Source of the DNA: CAYLLD01 sp964425135
GTDB lineage: Bacteria > Pseudomonadota > Alphaproteobacteria > Rhodobacterales > Rhodobacteraceae
Assembly: GCA_964425135.1 (NCBI GenBank)
Contig: CAYRKW010000068.1
Span: forward strand, 1 to 17,489
Reading direction: 5' to 3'
Length of the DNA stretch: 17,489 nt
Position 1 is the stretch's first letter. Every line of letters starts with the position of its first letter. The position numbers were made by a program, and so were the translations under genes. This document shows, piece after piece, positions 1 through 6,071 of this stretch. Under the pieces are notes generated by a model. That model searched no databases. It saw only the letters and a list, made by a program, of their open reading frames with translations, and was not told the origin of the DNA.

Positions 1-1472
1 CCTGCTTTGCGCTCAGCGACGCGGGCTATGAAACCATCATGGTCAACTGCAACCCCGAAACCGTCTCCACCGATTACGACACCTCCGACCGCCTCTATTT
101 CGAGCCGCTAACCCTGGAGCACGTCCTTGAAATCCTGCGCGTTGAGCAAGACAACGGCACGCTTCACGGCGTCATCGTCCAATTCGGCGGCCAAACCCCG
201 CTCAAACTCGCCAATGCGCTCGAAGCCGAAGGCATCCCCATCCTTGGTACCACACCCGATGCAATTGATCTGGCCGAGGATCGCGAGCGTTTCCAGAAAC
301 TCCTGAACGATCTGGGCCTCAAACAACCCGTCAACGGCATCGCCCATTCCGATGAGGAAGCGCGCAAGATCGCCAAAGACGTCGGCTACCCCCTCGTGAT
401 CCGCCCGTCTTTCGTTTTGGGTGGCCGCGCCATGGAAATCGTGCGCGACGACGACCATCTCGACCGCTACATCACGCATGCAGTGACAGTCTCCGGCGAT
501 CATCCGGTGCTGCTCGACAGCTACCTCACAGGCGCGGTTGAGGTCGATGTCGATGCGCTCTCCGACGGCAAATCCGTGCATGTGGCAGGCGTGATGGAAC
601 ATATCGAGGAAGCCGGCGTTCATTCCGGCGACAGTGCCTGCTCCCTGCCACCCTATTCGCTCTCGGACGAGACCATCGCCGAGCTAAAACGCCAATCGGT
701 CGAGCTTGCCAAAGCGCTCAATGTCGTGGGCCTGATGAACGTCCAGTTCGCCATCAAAGACAGCGAGATTTACGTCCTGGAAGTCAATCCCCGCGCCAGC
801 CGTACCGTGCCTTTTGTCGCGAAAGCCACCGGCTCGCCCATCGCCTCCATCGCCGCCCGCGTTATGGCCGGTGAGCCGCTTTCCAATTTCGATCTGGTCG
901 CCCCTGAGACAGATCACATCTCGGTCAAGGAAGCCGTGCTCCCCTTCGCCCGCTTCCCCGGCGTCGACACAATCCTTGGCCCCGAAATGCGCTCCACCGG
1001 CGAGGTCATGGGCGTCGATGCAACCTTCAGCGGCGCATTCCTTAAATCGCAACTGGCCGCAGGCACAATCCTGCCTTCCGAAGGCACGGTTTTCATCTCC
1101 GTTAAAGACGCCGACAAAGGCCCGATTATGGAAGAAGCCGCCAAACTCATGGACGAGTTGGGTTTCAGCATCATCGCCACCGAAGGCACGGCCAACTGGC
1201 TCTCGTCCATCGGCCTTGCTCCAAAGCGGATAAACAAAGTCTTCGAAGGCCGCCCGCATATCGTCGATGCGATGAAGAACGGCGAGATCGCACTGGTGTT
1301 CAACACCACCGAAGGCGCCCGCTCACTCGAAGACAGCAAAGACATCCGCAAATCCGCGCTCTACGACCGCATCCCCTACTACACCACCGCAGCAGGTGCC
1401 CGCGCTGCCGCCCGCGCCATGAAAGACCGCACCACCAGCGAGCTGAGCGTGATGGCCCTGCAGGACTTCTGA
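1..1472 (+). CDS. carB: Carbamoyl-phosphate synthase large subunit, 3' part
   Basis: This is the C-terminal part of the large subunit of carbamoyl-phosphate synthase, which makes carbamoyl phosphate from bicarbonate, ATP and glutamine-derived ammonia for pyrimidine and arginine synthesis. The reading frame is open from base 3, upstream of the first ATG at 39, so the gene begins outside the window. The first visible residues read CFALSDAGYETIMVNCNPET, which is a conserved internal CarB block and not an N-terminus. Roughly the last 490 residues are present: the second ATP-grasp half (with GGQTPLKLANALEA, EDRERFQ, and the EVNPRASRTVPFVAKATG block) and then an MGS-like regulatory domain from about base 1078, with the EGTANWL segment. 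The ending ...LSVMALQDF is intact. A hairpin repeat element follows the stop directly. The small subunit carA is not in the window. Confidence 0.97.
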   Translation, partial: CFALSDAGYETIMVNCNPETVSTDYDTSDRLYFEPLTLEHVLEILRVEQDNGTLHGVIVQFGGQTPLKLANALEAEGIPILGTTPDAIDLAEDRERFQKLLNDLGLKQPVNGIAHSDEEARKIAKDVGYPLVIRPSFVLGGRAMEIVRDDDHLDRYITHAVTVSGDHPVLLDSYLTGAVEVDVDALSDGKSVHVAGVMEHIEEAGVHSGDSACSLPPYSLSDETIAELKRQSVELAKALNVVGLMNVQFAIKDSEIYVLEVNPRASRTVPFVAKATGSPIASIAARVMAGEPLSNFDLVAPETDHISVKEAVLPFARFPGVDTILGPEMRSTGEVMGVDATFSGAFLKSQLAAGTILPSEGTVFISVKDADKGPIMEEAAKLMDELGFSIIATEGTANWLSSIGLAPKRINKVFEGRPHIVDAMKNGEIALVFNTTEGARSLEDSKDIRKSALYDRIPYYTTAAGARAAARAMKDRTTSELSVMALQDF

Positions 1473-1483
1473 TGGGCCAAACA

Positions 1484-1543
1484 GTGCCGCGCCATGGCGC
1501 GGCGCGTCTTTATGTTTGTTTGAGTATTTGGGGAAAGATGAAA
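1484..1543 (+). terminator. Terminator-linked repeat element, copy 1 (after carB)
   Basis: Twelve bases after the carB stop there is a perfect 18-base palindrome (1486-1503, GCCGCGCCATGGCGCGGC). It is followed by CGCGTCTTTATGTTTG (1503-1518) and then GAGTATTTGGGGAAAGATGAAA (1522-1543). The stem followed by a T-rich stretch suits a rho-independent terminator for carB. The 16 bases at 1503-1518 recur exactly, on the other strand, after metG (2089-2104), which marks this as one member of a repeat family. This copy lacks the second, smaller hairpin seen in the others. Termination activity is inferred. Confidence 0.7.
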
Positions 1544-1589
1544 CGCGGCTCTTGAGACCGACCCAAAACGTCAATTGGCACCCGATGCT

Positions 1590-1835
1590 TCAAAGCCAGA
1601 AGAATTCATCCGTAAAAGGCCCATCTTCCGCAGATGTGCCGTCATGCTGATGTTCTTCAAACATTTCCAATTGCTGTGCAGATGAGTCCGCTTCGATTCT
1701 CGTTTCTTGTTTGATTTTGTCAAAACGTTCCCCGATTTTTGATTCAATCCGGGAGTCTTTATAGACCTTCAACAGGTAATGCCCTGAGGCAAGCAGCCCC
1801 AAAACCGAGCTTGATACAGATAACGCTATCAACAT
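1590..1835 (-). CDS. Small membrane-anchored protein of unknown function (81 aa)
   Basis: I do not recognise this protein. Its 81 residues begin with one hydrophobic segment (about residues 2-23, LIALSVSSSVLGLLASGHYL), followed by a short basic stretch (KVYKDSRIESK). A charged, glutamate- and glutamine-rich tail ends in DEFFWL. This suggests a single-pass protein with a cytoplasmic tail, possibly partly coiled. The start at 1835 has a good ribosome binding site (GAAGGGG, about seven bases upstream). The gene and its upstream region are clearly poorer in G+C than the neighbours. A perfect TTAA-N7-TTAA site lies about 43-57 bases upstream of the ATG, and five GANTC sites fall between 1684 and 1874. 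It is not overlapped by any better candidate gene. That it is expressed is inferred from the start context. Confidence 0.7.
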   Translation of the reverse strand: MLIALSVSSSVLGLLASGHYLLKVYKDSRIESKIGERFDKIKQETRIEADSSAQQLEMFEEHQHDGTSAEDGPFTDEFFWL

Positions 1836-2048
1836 AAACGCGCCCCTTCGCTACACACTCAAATTTACAGAATCATTTTAAAAACAGCTTAACTATTGAG
1901 TTTAGAGATTTCCGTGTGCCCAGTCCGTCAAAACCAGTAAGCTCGCGATATCTGACATCTCCTGTGACCATTATACACCTGTAAGTTGTTTTCTAGGTGA
2001 TGCACGTCCTTTTGACACCTCACCCCCGCCCGCACCCATACGCCCAAA
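1836..2048. other. AT-rich intergenic region between small membrane gene and metG 3' element
   Basis: No convincing gene is seen here. It holds the CtrA-like site (1878-1892) and, on the minus strand at 1970-1975, a perfect TATAAT hexamer without a recognisable -35, so a second minus-strand promoter is possible but weak. The reading frame at 1997-2185 (plus) is proline- and histidine-rich, runs through the repeat element and into the metG end, and is not credible as a gene. Confidence 0.5.
1878..1892 (-). promoter_or_regulatory. Candidate CtrA binding site
   Basis: The sequence TTAA-AAACAGC-TTAA is a perfect match to the full CtrA consensus TTAA-N7-TTAA known from alphaproteobacteria. It is the only one I found in the window. 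Read on the minus strand, a possible -10 (TAAATT) lies ten bases downstream of the second half-site, the usual place for a promoter activated by CtrA bound near -35. It would drive the 81-residue membrane protein gene (1590-1835). The local sequence is AT-rich, which raises the chance of a coincidental match. Confidence 0.45.
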
Positions 2049-2122
2049 TTCTTTGGTTCAAAAATATCCCGCCCGCCCCGCGCAGGGGCAAACATAAAGA
2101 CGCGCTGCGCGATCAGCGCAGC
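2049..2122 (-). terminator. Terminator-linked repeat element, copy 2 (after metG)
   Basis: In metG sense, the stop is followed after 13 bases by a perfect 7-bp stem with a 5-base loop (2104-2122, GCTGCGC/GCGCAGC). Then come CGCGTCTTTATGTTTG (2104-2089), a second small hairpin (2075-2089, GCCCC-GCGCA-GGGGC on the plus strand) and GCGGGATATTTTTGAACC leading into AAAGAA (2072-2049). The stem plus T-rich stretch suits a metG terminator. The far block recurs almost exactly at 16162-16185, and the 16-base linker recurs exactly after carB. Confidence 0.7.
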
Positions 2123-2135
2123 ACCGCTGGATTGC

Positions 2136-3845
2136 TTAACTGCCCGAAAAACGCGCTTCTAGTTCTGCGCGCGTCTCATCCGTGATCTTGGCGAACAGCA
2201 CCTCCGGCACCTCAAAAGCATGCCCTGCAGGCAAGGTGCCAAGATAGGCCTCCAGATCATGCGGCCAATCCTTCGTTGCCCCCAGTGCCGCCAAAATAGA
2301 CGCGGACGCATCAGGCACAAACGGCTCCGCGAGAACCGCATAAAGACGCGCCAAATTCAGCGCAAAGCGGATCGTCGCCGCAGCAGCCTCCGGGTCGGTC
2401 TTGAACACAGCCCACGGCTCGGCCGTTTGCAAATACTCATTGCCCGCAACCCAGATCGCCCGCAACTCGCCCGCCGCCTTGCGCAGCTCAATCGCCTCCA
2501 TCGCCGCTTCATAGCTCTTGAGCCGGGCCGCAATCTCCCCAATCACCGCCGCTTCCGCATCTCCATATGCGCCGCCATCAGGGACCACTTCGCCGAATTT
2601 CGCGCGGCAGAACTTGGTCACGCGGCTGACGAAATTACCCAGCACATCCGCCAGATCCTTGTTCACGCCGCCCTGAAAGCTCGCCCAGGTGAAATCACTG
2701 TCATTGCTCTCTGGCGCGTTCGACAACAGCCACCAGCGCCAATAGTCGGACGGCAAAATCTCCAGCGCCTGATCCATAAACACACCGCGCCCCTGACTGG
2801 TCGAAAATTTCCCGCCCTCATACAAAAGCCAGTTGAACCCCTTGATATAATCGACCAGCTTCCACGGTTCCCCAGACCCCATCAGTGTTACCGGAAAACT
2901 CAGCGTGTGAAACGGGATGTTGTCCTTGGCCATAAACTGCACATACCGCACATCGTCCGCGCCCTTGTCCGTCCGCCACCAACGCTCCCACGCTGCGTCC
3001 GACAGCCCTTGCGCATCTGCCCATTCCGCCGTTGCTGCGATATATTCGATGGGTGCATCAAACCAGACATAGAAGACCTTACCCTCCATGCCCGGCCAAT
3101 CCGCATCTCCGCGTTTGACCGGCACGCCCCAATCCAAATCCCGCGTGATCCCGCGATCCTGCAACCCGTCCCCATCATCGAGCCACTTGCGCGCAATCGA
3201 GGTGGTCAACACCGGCCAGCCGTCCTGCGCGTCGATCCACGTCCGAAGCGCATCGCGCATTTGCGATTGGCGCAAGTAAAGATGTTTGGTCTCGCGCACC
3301 TCAAGATCGGTTGAGCCCGAAATCGCCGAGCGCGGATCGATCAGATCGGTTGGATCAAGCTGCTTGGTGCAATTCTCACACTGATCGCCGCGCGCGTTTT
3401 CATAGCCGCAATTGGGACAGGTGCCCTCGATGTATCGATCGGGCAAAAACCGCCCATCCGCATGCGAATACACCTGCTTTTCCGACACCTCATCAATCAA
3501 CCCCGCATCCGCCAACCGACCGGCAAAATGCTGGGTCAACCTGTGATTACGCTCCGAGGACGAGCGGCCAAAATGATCAAACGATAACCGGAACCCATCA
3601 GCGATATCCTTTTGAACCGCCCACATATCCGCGCAAAACTCCGCCACCGGCTTGCCCGCCTTGGCCGCAGCCAATTCGGCGGGCGTGCCATGCTCGTCGG
3701 TTGCGCAAATCAGCAAAACCTCATGCCCCTTGGCCCGCATGAACCGCGCATAGGCATCGGAGGGCAACTGGCTGCCCACCAGATTGCCCAGATGCTTGAT
3801 CCCGTTGATATACGGAAGCGCCGATGTGATCAGAATGCGTGCCAT
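2136..3845 (-). CDS. metG: Methionine--tRNA ligase
   Basis: This cytoplasmic class I aminoacyl-tRNA synthetase charges tRNA-Met (initiator and elongator) with methionine using ATP. At 569 residues it is a MetG form without the C-terminal EMAP-like tRNA-binding domain. The HIGH-type signature is at residues 11-21 (PYINGIKHLGN). A zinc-knuckle insertion has Cys143, Cys146, Cys156 and Cys159 (CPNC...CENC). WFDAPIEYIAAT lies near 261-272, and the KMSKS-type loop is at 346-350 (KFSTS). The anticodon-binding helical domain follows, with NAPESNDSDF near its start. The start at 3845 gives the canonical N-terminus MARILITSALPY. The nearest purine-rich stretch (TTTAGGGA) is rather far from the ATG. It appears to be a single-gene unit, divergent from the HAD gene and ending in a hairpin repeat. 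Confidence 0.98.
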   Translation of the reverse strand: MARILITSALPYINGIKHLGNLVGSQLPSDAYARFMRAKGHEVLLICATDEHGTPAELAAAKAGKPVAEFCADMWAVQKDIADGFRLSFDHFGRSSSERNHRLTQHFAGRLADAGLIDEVSEKQVYSHADGRFLPDRYIEGTCPNCGYENARGDQCENCTKQLDPTDLIDPRSAISGSTDLEVRETKHLYLRQSQMRDALRTWIDAQDGWPVLTTSIARKWLDDGDGLQDRGITRDLDWGVPVKRGDADWPGMEGKVFYVWFDAPIEYIAATAEWADAQGLSDAAWERWWRTDKGADDVRYVQFMAKDNIPFHTLSFPVTLMGSGEPWKLVDYIKGFNWLLYEGGKFSTSQGRGVFMDQALEILPSDYWRWWLLSNAPESNDSDFTWASFQGGVNKDLADVLGNFVSRVTKFCRAKFGEVVPDGGAYGDAEAAVIGEIAARLKSYEAAMEAIELRKAAGELRAIWVAGNEYLQTAEPWAVFKTDPEAAAATIRFALNLARLYAVLAEPFVPDASASILAALGATKDWPHDLEAYLGTLPAGHAFEVPEVLFAKITDETRAELEARFSGS

Positions 3846-4224
3846 GGCCCGGTTGTTCCCTAAAGATGTGGAGCGCCGTTCTAGACCATACTGAATTCAG
3901 GTGAAAGATGCGATTGTCGCCGCATCACTGCGTAAGTTGACGTGCTGGAACCTCACCCAACAGCACCATCGGGCGCCACCATACATCATCCCGTTTGTAA
4001 CGGTCCAATCGACCCCGTCAGAAGCCACCCAACCGCACCACCGCCACCGGCAAATCGCCCCCGCCCCGGTCCCGCTAAATCGCTCTTGTCTGCCCCAAGC
4101 CCATCACGACAAAGCGTTTCCAGTTTTCATAGGTGCACGTTTATCGCCTTTCGCGTTCGAGCAAAGCCAGAGGCAGCGAACAAGGGATTCCATGTAAACT
4201 GAAAACGCGATAGGACGTGAAGCC
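3846..4224. other. Divergent intergenic region metG / HAD gene
   Basis: This 379-base stretch separates two divergently read genes and should hold both promoters. I see no gene in it. Plus-strand frames at 3901-4197 and 3942-4202 give proline-, histidine- and serine-rich translations without a good ribosome binding site, typical of noncoding GC-rich DNA. A TTGACG hexamer at about 3936 on the plus strand has no convincing -10 partner. No clear hairpin or operator was found. Confidence 0.5.
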
Positions 4225-4902
4225 ATGATCAACTTCGACTGTATCGTGTGGGATTTCGACGGCGTTCTCAACAAAAACGCGCGCGATCGAAAGTTCTTCT
4301 GGGCCGACACCTTCGAGACCGACACAGGCCAATGTCGCAAAACATTCGAACAGTTCATGTTCATCGACGGCCATGACGATCTGGCCACAGGCCGCATCGA
4401 TCTGCTCGACAAACTCCAGAACTGGGCCGATCACGTCGGCTACACACCCGGCGCAGCACACATTATAAACTACTGGTATGCGCGCGACCGCATGCCCGAT
4501 GCGCAGCTGCTGAACCTGGTTCATTGCCTGAACGATGCTGGCATCACCCAGGTCATAGGCACCAACTCCGCCGCCCACCGCGCCAATTTTGTCGAACACG
4601 ACATGGGCTACGGCGCGCATGTGGAAAAAATCTACGCTTCAGGCCGCATAGGCGCTTGCAAACCCCACCAAGACTTCTTCCACCACATCACAAACGATCT
4701 CAAGATCGCCCCAGACCGCATCATCCTGATCGACGACTTTGAAGAAAACATAGACGGTGCCAAAGCCTGCGGCTGGCACGCCCACCACTTCCAATACGAA
4801 GGCTACACCGCCCTAAACAAAGCCCTAGGCCTCCCCCAGACACAACCAGTTTCGCATTTTCCAAATACTCCCGCCGGAGGCAAATTCACCTTTAAATCGT
4901 AA
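4225..4902 (+). CDS. HAD-superfamily hydrolase (phosphatase-like)
   Basis: The 225-residue protein is a haloacid-dehalogenase-fold hydrolase, probably a small-molecule phosphatase in the cytoplasm. Motif I is VWDFDGVLN (Asp10 nucleophile, Asp12 acid/base). Motif II is GTNS (Thr113/Ser115), motif III is Lys146 in ACKPHQDFF, and motif IV is IDDFEENIDGAKACGW (Asp170/Asp171). A helical cap lies between about 20 and 90, as in HAD subfamily IA. The substrate cannot be told from sequence. The start at 4225 has AGGA about 11 bases upstream. Its last 16 or so residues (from SHFPNTPAGG) are encoded by a terminator-linked repeat that belongs to the convergent gene cobO, so this tail is probably a late addition without a role in catalysis. 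Confidence 0.9.
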   Translation: MINFDCIVWDFDGVLNKNARDRKFFWADTFETDTGQCRKTFEQFMFIDGHDDLATGRIDLLDKLQNWADHVGYTPGAAHIINYWYARDRMPDAQLLNLVHCLNDAGITQVIGTNSAAHRANFVEHDMGYGAHVEKIYASGRIGACKPHQDFFHHITNDLKIAPDRIILIDDFEENIDGAKACGWHAHHFQYEGYTALNKALGLPQTQPVSHFPNTPAGGKFTFKS

Positions 4903-4918
4903 CGTGCGTCAGCACGTT
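4850..4918 (-). terminator. Terminator-linked repeat element, copy 3 (after cobO, overlapping HAD 3' end)
   Basis: In cobO sense, 34 bases after the stop there is a perfect 7-bp stem with a 4-base loop (4901-4918, AACGTGC-GTCA-GCACGTT on the plus strand). Then come a linker, a second small hairpin (CTCC-CGCC-GGAG, near 4868-4879) and the block GGGAGTATTTGGAAAATGCGAAA. The flank on the gene side, CCGCTGGATTGCT, is shared with the metG copy. The far half is inside the HAD coding sequence. No clean T-run follows the stem, so termination would be weak or the hairpin may serve for 3'-end protection. Confidence 0.6.
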
Positions 4919-4952
4919 GCCGCTGGATTGCTCAAAGCCTCAGGCACAGATC

Positions 4953-5561
4953 CTAAAACTCCACCCCGATCTGCGCCTTGATCCCCGAGCGGAACGGGTG
5001 CTTCACCAACTCCATCTCCGTCACCAGATCGGCCGCCTCAATAAGCGCATCGGCCGCATTGCGCCCGGTTAACACCACATGGGTCATCACAGGCTTATGC
5101 TCGGCCAAAAACGCCACGACCTCCGCCACATCCACATAGCCATAACGCAGTGCGATATTGATCTCGTCCAAAAGCACCATATGGTTGCTCTCATCTAGTA
5201 TCAGCTCTTTGGCTTTGGCCCAGGCCGCTTGCGCCATCTCGATATCGCGGCTTTTGTCCTGCGTCTCCCAGGTAAATCCCTCGCCCATGGTGTGAAACGC
5301 GCAAAGATCCGAGAACCGCGCCAAGATCATATCCCGCTCGCCGGTGCTCATTCCGCCTTTGATGAACTGCACCACCGCGCATTTGCGCCGATGCGCGATA
5401 TGGCGAAAAATCATTCCGAATGCAGCCGTCGATTTGCCTTTCCCCTTGCCGGTGTGAACAATCACAAGTCCCTTTTCCTCGGTCTTGGTCGCCATGATCT
5501 TGTCGCGTGCGGCTTTCTTCTTGGCCATCTTCGCGTTGTGGCGTTCGGTATCATCGCTCAT
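4953..5561 (-). CDS. cobO: Cob(I)yrinic acid a,c-diamide adenosyltransferase
   Basis: CobO (BtuR/CobA family) moves the 5'-deoxyadenosyl group from ATP to the cobalt of reduced corrinoids, the step after cobalt insertion and reduction in cobalamin synthesis, and also works in corrinoid salvage. The 202-residue protein has the usual basic N-terminal helix (KMAKKKAARDK) and the family P-loop HTGKGKGKST (residues 36-45). VQFIKGGMSTGER, LLDEINIALRYGYV and VVLTGRNA follow, and the end HPFRSGIKAQIGVEF is intact. I chose the ATG at 5561 over an in-frame ATG at 5657 because AAGGAG stands just upstream and MSDDTERHNAKM matches the family N-terminus. It is the last recognised gene of the minus-strand cobalamin unit, 506 bases after cobN, so it may also have its own promoter. 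Confidence 0.95.
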   Translation of the reverse strand: MSDDTERHNAKMAKKKAARDKIMATKTEEKGLVIVHTGKGKGKSTAAFGMIFRHIAHRRKCAVVQFIKGGMSTGERDMILARFSDLCAFHTMGEGFTWETQDKSRDIEMAQAAWAKAKELILDESNHMVLLDEINIALRYGYVDVAEVVAFLAEHKPVMTHVVLTGRNAADALIEAADLVTEMELVKHPFRSGIKAQIGVEF

Positions 5562-6008
5562 CTCATCTCTCCTTTTGTCCTGTCCAAATTCCCCGCAACG
5601 CGCCGCGCGCGCCCACTCTTGCATCTTCCCGTTCGTCTCCATCGTAGAGCGCACCATTTTCGTCGCTACAACGCCATCTCCTCACCCACCGCGGTAAGCC
5701 ATATTGCAGCGCTCAGCACGTGATGGACCGCAAAGCTTATCACGGGGGTCTGCCCCAGTGGCACATCGTCAGAGCATGACTGCCCCAGACACCGGGTTGA
5801 CTGGAACCACTAAAGCAGCGCGCCCGAAACCCGCCGATCTGACCTCAGACTTGCAATGCCGGACCCGCTCAACCGTCGGTCCACCCGTATAGCGCATATC
5901 AGCCCGCACTCCAGCCACGCCAACAAAAGCGCGATTGCGCATCCGCTCCCCCGATATCGCCGCCTCGACCCGATCTGCCGAAAAGCGCCACACCCACCCT
6001 TCTTTGGT
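5562..6008 (-). other. Gap between cobN and cobO without a confident gene
   Basis: This long gap inside an otherwise tightly packed operon holds no protein I recognise. Read on the minus strand, a GTG-started frame at 5993-5769 (74 residues, VWRFSADRVEAAISGERMRN and on) has an AGAAGG about six bases before its start and begins 15 bases after the 20-codon ORF stop. Its composition is plausible but it shows no motif. Another frame runs into cobO in phase (5657-5562) but is bypassed by a strong ribosome binding site at the cobO ATG. A promoter for cobO or a decayed small gene are both possible. No strong hairpin or riboswitch is seen. Confidence 0.4.
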
Positions 6009-6020
6009 TCACAAATATCC
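5999..6020 (-). repeat. Partial copy of the terminator-linked repeat (after cobN)
   Basis: GGATATTTGTGAACCAAAGAAG on the minus strand matches the far block of copies 2 and 4 (GGGATATTTTTGAACCAAAGAA) with one internal change. It lies about 50 bases after the cobN stop in the same orientation as in the full copies, but the GC-rich hairpin and T-rich linker are not present. The 3' end of the 20-codon ORF runs into it. Confidence 0.6.
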
Positions 6021-6071
6021 ATCCCATATCGCCACAAGACCCGGCCCAATGACGGCAAACACCCCAGTCAC
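6009..6071 (-). CDS. Possible 20-residue hydrophobic microprotein overlapping the cobN stop
   Basis: A GTG codon overlaps the cobN TGA stop (sequence GTGA), and the frame runs 20 codons to a TGA, giving (M/V)TGVFAVIGPGLVAIWDGYL. The overlap would allow translational coupling to cobN. The product is hydrophobic with a polar WDGYL end, as expected for a tiny membrane peptide. There is no clear ribosome binding site, and the length is short enough to arise by chance, so the call is tentative. No function is proposed. Confidence 0.3.
   Translation of the reverse strand: MTGVFAVIGPGLVAIWDGYL

Noticed and set aside
2220..3314. Long open frame (364 codons) on the plus strand inside metG
   Set aside because: Antisense to conserved metG, arginine-, proline- and isoleucine-rich translation without any recognised domain.
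3901..4202. Plus-strand frames in the metG/HAD intergenic region
   Set aside because: Proline- and serine-rich translations, no ribosome binding site and no recognised motif; more likely promoter region.
5562..5657. In-frame N-terminal extension of cobO by 32 residues
   Set aside because: A strong AAGGAG stands before the ATG at 5561, and the protein from there matches the usual CobO N-terminus and length.
5769..5993. 74-codon GTG-started frame between cobN and cobO as a confident gene
   Set aside because: Start context is acceptable but there is no motif, no recognised family and two other frames are open in the same stretch; kept only as a possibility in the gap entry.
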